DNA of 47,418 nt, taken from NCBI GenBank assembly GCA_017415005.1, contig JAFQJK010000016.1:1-47418 (forward strand). Direction: 5' to 3'. Of this stretch, positions 15,421 through 25,892 are shown piece by piece. This DNA comes from Rikenellaceae bacterium. GTDB lineage: Bacteria > Bacteroidota > Bacteroidia > Bacteroidales > Rikenellaceae. Positions within the stretch are counted from its first letter, which is position 1. Each line of letters starts with the position of its first letter. The notes beneath the pieces are model-generated. The model did no database searches and was not told the origin of the DNA. It was given only the letters and a program-made list of their open reading frames with translations. The position numbers were made by a program, and so were the translations under genes.

Positions 15421-15493
15421 CATAAGATGGATGCGCCCCGGCAACCTTTTGCGTGCGAGCCCGCACGATTGCTATAGACTTTCGCTATCTTTG
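15421..15493 (+). repeat. Tandem promoter repeat, unit A2 (diverged) with -7 box of the Crp/Fnr gene
   Basis: Begins GATGGATGCGCCCCGGCAA, has a diverged dyad centre (CGTGCGAGCCCGCACG) and ends TTTCGC followed by TATCTTTG (15486-15493), a perfect -7 box 22 bases before the regulator ATG. The box-to-box distance from unit A is exactly 73 bases. Confidence 0.65.
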
Positions 15494-15515
15494 TCGCATC
15501 CGAACAGGACGCAAT

Positions 15516-16079
15516 ATGGAGTTTGAAAAAAATCTGCACGAACGCTACGGACTCTCGTCCGCTGCCGTCGACACCTTGCTCGCCCACCTTGAAACGCTCC
15601 GTTTTGGCCGGCGTTCGACCGTGCTCGGCGAAGGCGATGCCGACCGCTATGCTTGGTTTGTAGAGCAGGGGTCTGTCCGTTCGTACGTGCTGCGCGAGGG
15701 TAAATGCGTGACCACCGCCTTTGCCTTTGAGGGCGATGCCGCCGTGCCGATACTCGGTCCGACCCCGGACGGCATTTCCCGGGTGACGATCGAGACGCTC
15801 GAGCCTTCCGTGCTGGTCCGCATCCCTCGGCGGCGCCTTGATGGGCTTTTCGGCGTTTCCCCCGAGCTGGCCAATTGGGGCCGCCGCGTGGCAGAGCGCA
15901 ACCTCGCGCAGCTTGAGCGCTATTTCACCGATTATTTCTGGGCCGATAAGGGGACCCAGTACCGTATGCTTGTCGCCGAGTATCCGGAGCTTCTCCGGCG
16001 CGTCTCGCTCCGGGAGCTGGCCTCCTACCTCCATGTGACCCCGCAGACGCTGAGCCGTATCCGGACTTCGATACGTTAG
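15516..16079 (+). CDS. Crp/Fnr family transcriptional regulator
   Basis: One-component regulator with an N-terminal cyclic-nucleotide-binding-like domain and a C-terminal helix-turn-helix. The start at 15516 (MEFEKNLHERYGL, 187 residues) fits the promoter box 22 bases upstream; the open frame extends further but crosses that box. Seen: GEGDADRYAWFVEQGSVR (beta-roll), TIETLEPSVLVRIPR, and the recognition region SLRELASYLHVTPQTLSRI near the C-terminus. The sensory ligand is unknown; Bacteroidota members often lack a classical cAMP site. The SMR pump gene downstream has its own promoter and could be a target. Confidence 0.9.
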   Translation: MEFEKNLHERYGLSSAAVDTLLAHLETLRFGRRSTVLGEGDADRYAWFVEQGSVRSYVLREGKCVTTAFAFEGDAAVPILGPTPDGISRVTIETLEPSVLVRIPRRRLDGLFGVSPELANWGRRVAERNLAQLERYFTDYFWADKGTQYRMLVAEYPELLRRVSLRELASYLHVTPQTLSRIRTSIR

Positions 16080-16328
16080 GTGTCGGGGTGTTCCGTCGCA
16101 GGGTTCGCGGCACCCGATCCCGATTTGCCGTTGCGACGGTCGTTCGGGTCCCGTATCCGGTGTCGAGTCCCTTCGTGAAGGGCCGCTCCGGCCACAGTCC
16201 GGCTGCCATGCACGTGAGTTGCCTGCTGCGAATCCGCAACGGCCTGCCGGCTCTCTTTTGCGACTGCAACGAGCTTCCCAACTCCGCATTAATTACCATA
16301 GGACAACTTTTCCCGATTTCTGCCATCG

Positions 16329-16336
16329 TACCTTTG
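16329..16336 (+). promoter_or_regulatory. -7 box for the SMR gene
   Basis: TACCTTTG is a perfect -7 box 24 bases before the SMR start codon, in the 281-base gap after the Crp/Fnr gene. Confidence 0.6.
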
Positions 16337-16360
16337 TGGTCAGCAAACCAACCGCAAAGC

Positions 16361-16696
16361 ATGATGAGATCTTATCTTTTCCTGCTGGCCGCCATCATTT
16401 TCGAGACGGTCGGCACATCGGCCCTCAAGGCCTGTGATCAGTTTACACGCCCTCTTCCGTCGCTCGTTGCGATCGTTTCCTATCTCGTGGCGTTCTACCT
16501 GTTGAGCCTGACCCTTCGCACCGTTCCGATCGGCATCGCCTATGCCATTTGGTCGGGCATGGGCATCGTACTGGTCGCGCTCATCGGCCTTTTCTGGTTC
16601 CGCCAGGCGCTCGACACACCGGCCGTCGTGGGCCTTTTACTGATCGTAGCCGGTGTGGTCGTGATCAACGTACTGTCCAAATGCGCACCGCATTGA
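16361..16696 (+). CDS. Small multidrug resistance (SMR/EmrE) family transporter
   Basis: Four-helix inner-membrane exporter, active as a dimer, that swaps protons for cationic drugs, quaternary amines or guanidinium. Two ATGs (16361 and 16364) are in line; the first gives 111 residues, the normal size. Visible: AAIFETVGTSALK with the essential membrane Glu, GIAYAIWSGMGIV (the conserved GxAYAxWxGxG motif) and a last helix LLLIVAGVVVINVLSK. The longer open frame upstream crosses the promoter box and is rejected. Substrate not predictable. Confidence 0.93.
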   Translation: MMRSYLFLLAAIIFETVGTSALKACDQFTRPLPSLVAIVSYLVAFYLLSLTLRTVPIGIAYAIWSGMGIVLVALIGLFWFRQALDTPAVVGLLLIVAGVVVINVLSKCAPH

Positions 16697-16803
16697 TCGT
16701 CCGATTTACGCAGAATCCCGTTGGGGTTATGCTCCTGCATGATAATTGCATCGGGTAGGGTAATGCCGAACATTCCGGCAGCTATTGTTTAAAAGCATAA
16801 ACC

Positions 16804-17010
16804 ATGAACATAGACAAAATGACCCGGATCGTACCCGAGACGACCGGCTACGCAGACTCGCTCGAGATCGACGAGCAGACCCGCATCAACATTGAAGGCA
16901 AAGGTAACGTCATCCGCAACCCGCATGCCTGTCCGGCTGATGATGCCGAGGTCGAGGAGGACGTCCGGCTGATCAATCCCGACAAGAACAGCATGGACAG
17001 CCGCGGCTAA
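16804..17010 (+). CDS. Small hypothetical protein (68 residues)
   Basis: Unrecognised acidic protein with no signal peptide or membrane segment. It contains IDEQTRINIEGKGNVIRNPH, then CPADDAEVEEDVRLINPDKN, and ends NSMDSRG. A clean ATG, good codon usage and its place 107 bases behind the SMR gene favour a real gene. No promoter box is obvious, so it may be read from the SMR transcript. The overlapping minus-strand open frame (16789-17523) is less protein-like. Confidence 0.65.
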   Translation: MNIDKMTRIVPETTGYADSLEIDEQTRINIEGKGNVIRNPHACPADDAEVEEDVRLINPDKNSMDSRG

Positions 17011-17710
17011 CGGGCCGTACGGCAGCCGTCGATCGGGGCTTCTCCGGCGGGCCTGCACAGGTTGTTGTCTTTTCCATCCGCACCGCTCTTCCTGCGGTCC
17101 CTCATCGGCAGGCCCTGCGCCGACGGGGTCGGGGTTCCTGCAGGCGGGAAAGAGCGATACGTAGCCTTGTTCCGGCTTTAGATGGTCTCGTCCCGGGGCC
17201 TTCCGCCCATACGTTACAGGTCTCCGTGACCTATCCTGCTCATGCCGGCCAGAGAGCCGGGGCCCGGATCCCGGGGAGGAAACCCCGGAGCGTCGCGGTA
17301 CTGGGCCGGCATGCCGAAGCACGCCGCACCGCCTGTTACCATTCCCCGGCTCATCCGACAAGAAAGCCGCAGGATGTTCCTGCGGCTTTTCCTTTAGATC
17401 GCCTGCGCGCCCCATGACATGCCTGCTGCATTCCGGTATTGTGTTTTTCTGAAAGTTCCGCCCGGTTGCGGTCCTCGTCGTTACCTGCCAGGCCGTATTC
17501 CACTGTGATTCCCTGCCATGCAACCGGGTTCCGGACCCTGTTTGTCAAGTCTCCGCCGCCTCATGCCCAACCGGCTTGCTATGGTCGCTTCCACCGGAGC
17601 CGGCCCGGTCAATCCACCCTCGCACCATGCTCCGCACGGGCGTGGCCGGCCGCCTGGCGGCGCATCCCGGGTCTTCGGCGACCGGGCGTCCGGTTATTCC
17701 TGTCCGGCGC
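17011..17710. other. 700-base gap with one terminator hairpin and no recognised gene
   Basis: High-GC sequence between the 68-residue gene and panB. Frames on both strands are open by composition only; their translations lack family features and are rich in Arg, Gly and Pro. The only clear structure is a plus-strand hairpin with T-run at 17363-17392. No perfect TAnnTTTG box is visible; TAGCCTTG near 17169 is the nearest. A small RNA ending at the hairpin is possible. Confidence 0.5.
17363..17392 (+). terminator. Terminator hairpin in the 17.0-17.7 kb gap
   Basis: Perfect 12-bp stem AAAGCCGCAGGA / TCCTGCGGCTTT with loop TGT, ending in TTTT. It lies 353 bases past the nearest upstream plus-strand gene, so the transcript it ends is not obvious. 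Confidence 0.8.
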
Positions 17711-18526
17711 TTAGTATTGTTCCGTCTGGTTCGGGAAGTCGCCGTTCTTCACGTCGTCGATATACTGTCTGAAAGCCCCTGTCATGATCTCGTGCAGGTT
17801 GGCATAGCGGCGTAGGAAGCGGGGCGAGAACTCGTTGTTGATCCCGAGCATGTCGTGTACGACGAGCACCTGCCCGTCGACACCGCCGCCGGCTCCGATC
17901 CCGATCACCGGCATCCGCAGTTCCGAGGCTACACGGGCACCCAGCTCGGCCGGGATCTTCTCGAGCACCACGCCGAAGCATCCAGCATCCTCCAGCAGAT
18001 GGGCGTCGCGCACGAGTTTGTCGGCCTCTTCCTTTTCTTTAGCCCGCACCGTGTAAGTTCCGTATTTATGGATCGCTTGCGGGGTCAGCCCCAAGTGTCC
18101 CATGACCGGGATTCCGGCGGAGAGGATACGCTCCACCGACTCGATGATCTCCTCGCCGCCCTCCATCTTCACGGCGTCCGCCTCGGTCTCTTTCATGATG
18201 CGCACGGCCGAGGCCAGCGCCTCCTTCGAGTTGCCCTGATAGGTGCCGAAAGGCAGGTCCACGACCACCAGTGCCCGGTCCACGGCCCTGGCCACCGAGC
18301 GGCCGTGGTAGATCATGTGCTCGAGGGTCATCGGTACCGTGGTCTCGAACCCGGCCATCACGTTGGCCGCCGAGTCTCCCACCAGGATCACGTCGATCCC
18401 CGCAGCGTCCAGTATCTTGGCCATCGAGTAGTCGTAGGCCGTGAGCATCGATATCTTTTCCCCGCGCTGCTTCATCTCCGTCAGTCGGAAGGTGGTCACA
18501 GCCCTTGTTCTGTTTTCTGTCGACAT
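17711..18526 (-). CDS. panB: 3-methyl-2-oxobutanoate hydroxymethyltransferase
   Basis: First step of pantothenate (coenzyme A) synthesis: moves a hydroxymethyl group from 5,10-methylenetetrahydrofolate to 2-oxoisovalerate, giving ketopantoate. The 271 residues show the PanB pattern: [28 protein letters not shown] with the Mg-binding Asp, [31 protein letters not shown] with the catalytic Glu, and PVIGIGAG. Length is typical. A perfect -7 box lies 20 bases upstream. panC and panD are not in the window. Confidence 0.97.
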   Translation of the reverse strand: MSTENRTRAVTTFRLTEMKQRGEKISMLTAYDYSMAKILDAAGIDVILVGDSAANVMAGFETTVPMTLEHMIYHGRSVARAVDRALVVVDLPFGTYQGNSKEALASAVRIMKETEADAVKMEGGEEIIESVERILSAGIPVMGHLGLTPQAIHKYGTYTVRAKEKEEADKLVRDAHLLEDAGCFGVVLEKIPAELGARVASELRMPVIGIGAGGGVDGQVLVVHDMLGINNEFSPRFLRRYANLHEIMTGAFRQYIDDVKNGDFPNQTEQY

Positions 18527-18546
18527 AGCGTGTGTTATTTATGAGG

Positions 18547-18554
18547 CAAAGTTA
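18547..18554 (-). promoter_or_regulatory. -7 box for panB
   Basis: Minus-strand TAACTTTG, a perfect -7 box, 20 bases before the panB start codon. Confidence 0.6.
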
Positions 18555-18611
18555 TGAGAAACTTTCGATAATAAGCAACTCCGCACCCAACTACTTGCTG
18601 CCCGCCCGGCA

Positions 18612-19229
18612 TTATCCGGGTCGCCGGCCGCTTTCCGCTCCCTCCTCCCGGGGCACGTACGGCCCGGATTCCCGGACGACCGCCTCCAGCTTTTCCGGGG
18701 CGATCCCGCCGAGCGGGATGAAGGGAGCCGGCTCCGTCCCATACGGCGCGATCTGCTTCCCGTACCAGGCCACGTCATGCCAGCAGCTTCCCTTGTATCC
18801 TGTTTTGCAGAAGGTTCCGAGATGCCGGAATCCCATCGCCGCGTGTAATCGCTCGCTCGGGGCGTTCGGCACCGTGACAACGCCGTACACGGTCCTGATC
18901 CCCTGCAGCTGCAGTATCCCGATCAGCGTGCCGTACAGTCTTTTGCCGAGTCCCCGCGCAGTCCGCGACCGGTCCAGATATACCGACAGTTCGGCATTCC
19001 ATTGATAGGCTTCGCGCTCCATCTGCCTGTGTGCGTAGGCATACCCGACGATCTGCCCGTCCTCTACCGCGACCAGCCAGGGATAGTGTTGCATGATCGT
19101 GGCGATCCGCGCCTCGAACTCCCTGACGCCGGGCAGCCGGCATTCGAACGTGACCGGCGTATCGATGTATTGTGCGTATATCCCGAGTATCGCCTTGCTG
19201 TCATTCGGGATTGCAAGTCTGATTTCCAT
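18612..19229 (-). CDS. GNAT acetyltransferase, phosphinothricin-acetyltransferase-like
   Basis: Acetyl-CoA-dependent acetyltransferase of the PAT/MnaT subgroup, which acetylates amino acids or analogues. The start chosen is ATG 19229 (MEIRLAIPNDSKAILGIY, 205 residues); family similarity begins there. Visible: TPVTFEC, WLVAVEDGQIVGYAYAH, ELSVYLDRSRTARGLGKRLY with the acetyl-CoA loop R-x-x-G-L-G-K, and YGVVTVPNAPSERLHAAMGF then CKTGYKGSCWHDVAWYGK, all typical. The last 40 residues (IAPYGTEPAPFIPLGG onward) are a modest extension. Located between trmH-type and panB genes on the same strand. Confidence 0.88.
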   Translation of the reverse strand: MEIRLAIPNDSKAILGIYAQYIDTPVTFECRLPGVREFEARIATIMQHYPWLVAVEDGQIVGYAYAHRQMEREAYQWNAELSVYLDRSRTARGLGKRLYGTLIGILQLQGIRTVYGVVTVPNAPSERLHAAMGFRHLGTFCKTGYKGSCWHDVAWYGKQIAPYGTEPAPFIPLGGIAPEKLEAVVRESGPYVPREEGAESGRRPG

Positions 19230-19445
19230 ACCTGATTCTTTTCCGGATCGCTTTTCCCGGTTATGCTCCGGATTCCCGCCGTCGTTCCCTTTCCGGTTCC
19301 GGCCGGTCCGCAATGCTCCCTGTCCAAACATATCGTAGCCCGGTTGCCCGCAGCCGATACGTGCCTGCCCGAGCGCTCCCGACAGTGCCTTTCCTTCCCG
19401 TATCCGCAGTTTCCGGGTACCGACGTATCGGGCACCCCGGCCGCG

Positions 19446-19985
19446 TCACCAGCGGTTCAGCGCCGAGCGTGCGAACGCCTGCCACAGCACGGCCCCGGCC
19501 GACACCGCGATATTGAGCGAGTGTTTGGTCCCCGCCTGCGGGATCTCGATGGCCCCGTCGCAGCGATCCACGACCTGCTGCGCCACGCCGTCCACCTCGT
19601 TGCCGAAGACGAGCGCGTAGCGGCGTTCCGGCTCCAGCATGAAGCGGTGCAGCATCACCGCACCCTCGACCTGTTCGACGGCCAGCAGCGTGTACCCCTC
19701 CCGGCGCAACGCTTCGACGGCCTCGAGCGTCGATCCGGCATAGCTCCATGCTACGGTGTTTTCGGCTCCGAGCGCTGTTTTGTGGATCTCTTTTCCTGGC
19801 GGGGTGGCCGTGATCCCGCACAGCACGACCCGCTCCACGGCAAAGGCGTCGCAGGTGCGGAACACCGAACCTACGTTATTCTGGCTCCGTACGTTGTCCA
19901 ATACGACAACCACGGGCAGCTTGTCCATCCGCCCGAACTCCTGCGGAGTGGGGCGGCCCAGTTCTTCATTCGTGATCTTTCGCAT
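19446..19985 (-). CDS. SpoU/TrmH-family RNA 2'-O-methyltransferase
   Basis: S-adenosylmethionine-dependent SPOUT methyltransferase that methylates a ribose in tRNA or rRNA. The 179 residues contain the three family motifs: LDNVRSQNNVGSVFRTCDAF (N and R of motif 1), YALVFGNEVDGV (motif 2) and IEIPQAGTKHSLNIAVSAG (motif 3, the knot). No N-terminal substrate-binding domain is present, as in minimal TrmH/TrmL-size enzymes. It has its own -7 box and is divergent from the pyrophosphatase gene. The exact RNA target is unknown. Confidence 0.92.
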   Translation of the reverse strand: MRKITNEELGRPTPQEFGRMDKLPVVVVLDNVRSQNNVGSVFRTCDAFAVERVVLCGITATPPGKEIHKTALGAENTVAWSYAGSTLEAVEALRREGYTLLAVEQVEGAVMLHRFMLEPERRYALVFGNEVDGVAQQVVDRCDGAIEIPQAGTKHSLNIAVSAGAVLWQAFARSALNRW

Positions 19986-20010
19986 GCGTTCCTGTTGAAA
20001 AATAATTTAG

Positions 20011-20018
20011 CAAAGATA
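20011..20018 (-). promoter_or_regulatory. -7 box for the SpoU methyltransferase
   Basis: Minus-strand TATCTTTG, a perfect -7 box 25 bases before the start codon, in the divergent promoter region with hppA. Confidence 0.65.
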
Positions 20019-20042
20019 ATGGTAAAATTCTCGTAATTGTGA

Positions 20043-20050
20043 TACCTTTG
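20043..20050 (+). promoter_or_regulatory. -7 box for hppA
   Basis: TACCTTTG, a perfect -7 box 63 bases before the pyrophosphatase ATG, back to back with the minus-strand box at 20011-20018. Confidence 0.6.
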
Positions 20051-20113
20051 AGTGTTTTGTACGCGCTCTGAAACCAAACACCTGAACGAATAATAACCTT
20101 AATTTTTTTGATT

Positions 20114-22324
<2,211 letters not shown>

Positions 22325-22399
22325 TCCCCCTCTGCGGGCATCACCCGGGCCACTTTCCCGCAGGCCGGCACGCTACGCGAGACAACCATTAAAACCCGA

Positions 22400-22434
22400 A
22401 GCGGGAGAATAAGCGATTTATTCTCCCGCTTTTG
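22400..22434 (+). terminator. Terminator of hppA
   Basis: Perfect 13-bp stem AGCGGGAGAATAA / TTATTCTCCCGCT with a 5-base loop and a TTTT tail, 75 bases after the hppA stop. The next gene's promoter box follows within 20 bases. Confidence 0.9.
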
Positions 22435-22446
22435 TATTTTTTCCTT

Positions 22447-22454
22447 TACCTTTG
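22447..22454 (+). promoter_or_regulatory. -7 box for the outer-membrane-like protein
   Basis: TACCTTTG, a perfect -7 box 67 bases before the next ATG, just behind the hppA terminator. Confidence 0.6.
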
Positions 22455-22521
22455 TCCTCCGAGATACGGAGTCTTCCGGGATGCCGTACATCCGACGAGT
22501 TTTTGACCCAAATGCCGATCC

Positions 22522-23559
22522 ATGATCCGATCTTTACGTATCCTTTTGTTTTCGGTGCTGCTGCTTGCCGGTGGTCAGTGCCTCGCCCAGAAGTTCGTCT
22601 GGGACGTTACTTTCGACAGCCGGTTCGACAACCGCGAGTATAAGAGCGCGATTAACTGGCCCCAGACGCTTTTCGGCGCCCGGCTGACGCCCGAGGTCGG
22701 GCTGGGGTGGGGCGAGGGCAACTCGATCCGCCTGGGGACCAACCTGCAGGCCGATTTCGGCGCCAGGTCGTTTTATACCGACCCGAGCCTGGTGATGTAC
22801 TATGCCTATGAGTCCGACAATTTCAACGCCTATGCAGGCCTTCTGCCGCGCCGTAAGGTGATGGGCGACTATCCCACGGCCTTTTTCAGCGATTCGGTCA
22901 AGTTCTACGATCCCAATATCGACGGCCTCCTGCTCCAGTACAAGGGGCGGCTGGGCTATATCGAGCTCTCCTGCGACTGGACCGGGATGATCACCAACAC
23001 CGACCGCGAGCGCTTCATGGTCTTTTCCTCAGGGCGTATCGGCAGCGAGACGGTCTACGGCGGCTACTTTTTCGATATGCACCATTTCGCCGGCACCTAC
23101 CTGGTCGACGGCGTGGTCGACAACGTACTGATCGAGCCCTACGTAGGCGTCAGCCTCGCCCGGCAGGCCAATTTCGAGAAGCTGTCGCTTGAGGCGGGCT
23201 GGATCAATGCCTTCCAGCATGTCCGTGCCCTGACCGACGGCTATGTCAAGCCGCACGGCGTCGAGCTGCGCCTGCGCGTCCAGAAGTACCGCTTCGGCAT
23301 CTTCAACACGCTCTACATGGGCGGCAACCTCCAGCCTTATTTCGCCACCCACGGTCCCGAGCTCTACATGGGCGACCCCTGGTACCGCGTCTCGCGCACC
23401 TACGACCGCCTCGAGATCTACTGGCACCCGATCGAGAAGCCGACCATGAACCTCAAGGTCTCGTCGGTCCACCATTTCGACGGCAAGAAATGGGGCTGGC
23501 AGCAGGTCATCGCCTTCTGGGTCAACATCAACAACAAGACCTTCGAGAAGAAAAAGTAA
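22522..23559 (+). CDS. Putative outer-membrane beta-barrel protein
   Basis: Unassigned exported protein of 345 residues. The N-terminus MIRSLRILLFSVLLLAGGQC with LAQ after it is a signal peptide, cut near LA-QKF. The mature part is rich in aromatic residues and alternating strands (RLTPEVGLGWGEGNSIRLG, FNAYAGLLPRRK, LLLQYKGRLGYIELSCDW, YVGVSLARQANFEKLSLEAG), as in a barrel of about 14-16 strands, and the C-terminus ends with a hydrophobic strand (QVIAFWVNINNKTF). No TonB box or plug is seen. Single gene with its own promoter; cargo unknown. Confidence 0.75.
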   Translation: MIRSLRILLFSVLLLAGGQCLAQKFVWDVTFDSRFDNREYKSAINWPQTLFGARLTPEVGLGWGEGNSIRLGTNLQADFGARSFYTDPSLVMYYAYESDNFNAYAGLLPRRKVMGDYPTAFFSDSVKFYDPNIDGLLLQYKGRLGYIELSCDWTGMITNTDRERFMVFSSGRIGSETVYGGYFFDMHHFAGTYLVDGVVDNVLIEPYVGVSLARQANFEKLSLEAGWINAFQHVRALTDGYVKPHGVELRLRVQKYRFGIFNTLYMGGNLQPYFATHGPELYMGDPWYRVSRTYDRLEIYWHPIEKPTMNLKVSSVHHFDGKKWGWQQVIAFWVNINNKTFEKKK

Positions 23560-23851
23560 GGCGGCCGCATGGCTGTAACCCCATGTGCCGGGAGAGGCCG
23601 CCTTTGCCCCGTCGCGGATCGGGCCGGTGTACGGCCGTATGGCGCCATTATCATCCCCCGAACGATCCGCGTGCCCGCGGAGCCTCAGTCCCGGCTGTCC
23701 GGTATTCCGGTTATATCCTGACCCGGTACGGATATCATATGCTTCATTGCCCTAATATATCCCCGTCCGGTGAGCCGGCCGGTTTATCCGGCGGCCCTTC
23801 AACTAAGGTGTCAATTCCTCCTATTCAACTATTTGTTCCGATTCCTTCGCC

Positions 23852-24793
23852 ATGAAACGTATCCTGCTCCGTTTATTCCGGATTCTGGCCAAGTCGCTCC
23901 TGCTGATCTATATCGTGGCCGCCAACGTCGCATTCATTACTCTCTATTATTATGTGCTTTGGGCGATTGTCGATCTGTTTGTCCCGCAGGCCATGCACCA
24001 CCTGTCCGCTGCATGGCATATCCCCATGTCCGTTCTGGTGTTCATGCCGCTGATCCTGGTTGTCCTGTATATGCTTTACTGCGTGTCTCCCGTCAATCTT
24101 TGGGTGCTCCGTACCCGGGAAGGGTTTGTCCCGTTGCAGGGTGCACGCAAATCCCTGATCGATGGTCTGCTGGCGGAAATGAAAGTCGAAGGGCGCTATA
24201 CATTCTATGGCAACGATTCGCTCCGGTTGAATGCGATGGCTTTCGGAACGCGCTCCATCGGCCTTACGGAGGGGGCTTTTCGTACATTTTCCAATGAGGA
24301 GCTCAAAGGTGTCATCAGCCACGAACTGGGACACATCCATCACCATGATTTCATCTACTCCAGCCTGGTCTATTCGTTGCAAAGGCCCGGCAGCCTCGCC
24401 TTATGGGGCATTTTTCAGATACCGATCGGATTTTTTCGCTTTCTCGGCACATTACTGGGTCACAATGGCGAGCTCAACGGATTCTGCCTGCTGGCTATCC
24501 GATTGCTGGAGCTGGCTTATGCGGGGATCGTGTTGATTGTTTACCGGTTGTGCGCCTTGGTCGATGCCAATATCAATAAGTACAGCGAATACCGCTGTGA
24601 CGCCTATGCCCTGCGCTACCGCTGCGGCGCGGGCCTGCTTTCAGCGCTTCGCCGGATACAGGAACTGGAGATCGCGAACGATCCGCATCGCATGACTTTC
24701 TCCGAATATATGATGAGTACACATCCTTCCACCCACAAGCGCATCGACCGGATCGGGCAACGGCTTGCGGCATCCGCACGGCCGGGTCGGTAG
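23852..24793 (+). CDS. M48-family membrane metalloprotease (HtpX-like)
   Basis: Zinc endopeptidase anchored in the inner membrane. The 313 residues have two N-terminal membrane segments (about 12-43 and 60-80), a linker, then the zinc site H157-E158-L159-G160-H161 and the third ligand E246 in EYRCDAYA (E-x-x-x-D-x-x-A), as in HtpX and Ste24. Further hydrophobic segments lie near 180-200 and 215-235. The C-terminus STHPSTHKRIDRI is the usual M48 ending. HtpX relatives degrade misfolded membrane proteins; its own targets are unknown. Single gene, convergent with floA. Confidence 0.88.
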   Translation: MKRILLRLFRILAKSLLLIYIVAANVAFITLYYYVLWAIVDLFVPQAMHHLSAAWHIPMSVLVFMPLILVVLYMLYCVSPVNLWVLRTREGFVPLQGARKSLIDGLLAEMKVEGRYTFYGNDSLRLNAMAFGTRSIGLTEGAFRTFSNEELKGVISHELGHIHHHDFIYSSLVYSLQRPGSLALWGIFQIPIGFFRFLGTLLGHNGELNGFCLLAIRLLELAYAGIVLIVYRLCALVDANINKYSEYRCDAYALRYRCGAGLLSALRRIQELEIANDPHRMTFSEYMMSTHPSTHKRIDRIGQRLAASARPGR

Positions 24794-24828
24794 GGGAGCC
24801 CGGCCCTGTCTTGTCTCCGCTTATAAAC

Positions 24829-24867
24829 AAGAGACAGCCTGTGTTGCCACAGGCTGTCTCTGTTTTT
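24829..24867 (+). terminator. Terminator between the M48 gene and floA
   Basis: Perfect 13-bp stem GAGACAGCCTGTG / CACAGGCTGTCTC with loop TTGC and a TGTTTTT tail. It lies between convergent genes and may work in both directions. Confidence 0.9.
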
Positions 24868-24881
24868 CCGGAAACACCGCT

Positions 24882-25850
24882 CTATTTCTTTTCCGGCTTG
24901 ACGATGGTCTCGCGCATATGCGTGTCCGCCTGGATGTTTTTGAGCTTGTAGTAGTCCATCACGCCCAGATTGCCGGTACGGAAGGCCTCGGCAATGGCCA
25001 TCGGGATCTCGGCCTCGGCCAGGATCACCTTCGCGCGTGCCTCCTGAGCCTTGGCCTTCATCTCCTGCTCGAGGGCCACGGCCATCGCGCGTTTCTCTTC
25101 GGCCTTGGCCTGTGCAATGTTCTTGTCGGCATTTGCCTGGTCGATCTGCAGTTCGGCCCCGATATTCTTGCCCACATCGATATCCGCGATATCGATCGAA
25201 AGTATCTCGAACGCCGTACCGGCGTCGAGCCCCTTCTCGAGCACCACGCGCGAGATCGAGTCCGGGTTCTCCAGCACGATCTTGTGCGTCTGCGCCGAAC
25301 CGATCGACGATACGATGCCTTCGCCCACACGGGCCAGCACCGTTTCCTCTCCGGCACCGCCGACCAGTTGTTTGATGTTGGCGCGCACCGTCACACGCGC
25401 CTTTGCGATCAGCTGGATACCGTCCTTGGCCACAGCCGCGACCGGCGGCGTGTTGATCACTTTCGGGTTCACCGACATCTGCACGGCCTCGAAAACATCG
25501 CGGCCTGCCAGGTCGATGGCTGTCGCCATCTTGAAGTCGAGGTTGATGCTCGCCTTCTGGGCCGATACCAGCGCGTGTACCACGTTGGGCACGTTACCGC
25601 CGGCCAGGTAGTGGGCCTCGAGTTCGTTGGCGTTAAGCTTCAGGCCGGCCTTGGTGCTCTCGATCATCGCCGAAACGATCGTCGAGGGGGGGACCTTACG
25701 CCAGCGCATCAGGATCAGCTGCAACAGGCTGAGCCGCACGTCCGACACGAGGGCCGAGAACCACAACCCGATCGGGATAAAGTAAAAGATCAGCCACAGC
25801 AGTACGATGCCCAGAAAGGCAAACAGCACCAATAATCCAATTCCTTCCAT
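24882..25850 (-). CDS. floA: Flotillin-like protein FloA
   Basis: Membrane scaffold protein linked in other bacteria to functional membrane microdomains. The 322 residues hold two N-terminal membrane segments (about 5-32), a [18 protein letters not shown] segment, the SPFH-type domain ([28 protein letters not shown]) and an Ala/Glu/Lys-rich coiled coil (about 235-290: [33 protein letters not shown]). Length and order match the FloA/YqfA family. It follows the nfeD gene by 42 bases, the usual FloA-NfeD pair. Confidence 0.95.
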   Translation of the reverse strand: MEGIGLLVLFAFLGIVLLWLIFYFIPIGLWFSALVSDVRLSLLQLILMRWRKVPPSTIVSAMIESTKAGLKLNANELEAHYLAGGNVPNVVHALVSAQKASINLDFKMATAIDLAGRDVFEAVQMSVNPKVINTPPVAAVAKDGIQLIAKARVTVRANIKQLVGGAGEETVLARVGEGIVSSIGSAQTHKIVLENPDSISRVVLEKGLDAGTAFEILSIDIADIDVGKNIGAELQIDQANADKNIAQAKAEEKRAMAVALEQEMKAKAQEARAKVILAEAEIPMAIAEAFRTGNLGVMDYYKLKNIQADTHMRETIVKPEKK

Positions 25851-25892
25851 AATTTATCTGTTTTTAGTGTGAGTTAGTCGCTCCGTTGCAGC

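Larger units (their letters stand above)
14755..15515 (+). other. Mostly non-coding stretch: terminator, inverted repeat, decayed AT-rich DNA, promoter repeats
   Basis: 760 bases between the tRNA and the Crp/Fnr gene with no intact gene. In order: the tRNA terminator, a perfect 10-bp inverted repeat (14879-14888 with 14905-14914), an AT-rich patch with remnant coding frames (14979-15361), then two tandem promoter repeats (15356-15493). Base composition is much lower in GC than the flanks up to about 15350. Confidence 0.6.

Noticed and set aside
16789-17523. 244-residue minus-strand open frame
   Set aside because: Arg/Gly/Pro-rich, no motifs, spans a plus-strand terminator and overlaps a better small gene.
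19261-19821. 186-residue minus-strand open frame
   Set aside because: Out of frame inside the SpoU methyltransferase gene and its downstream gap; Arg-rich.
24765-25835. 356-residue plus-strand open frame antisense to floA
   Set aside because: His- and Arg-rich shadow of FloA; crosses the terminator of the M48 gene.
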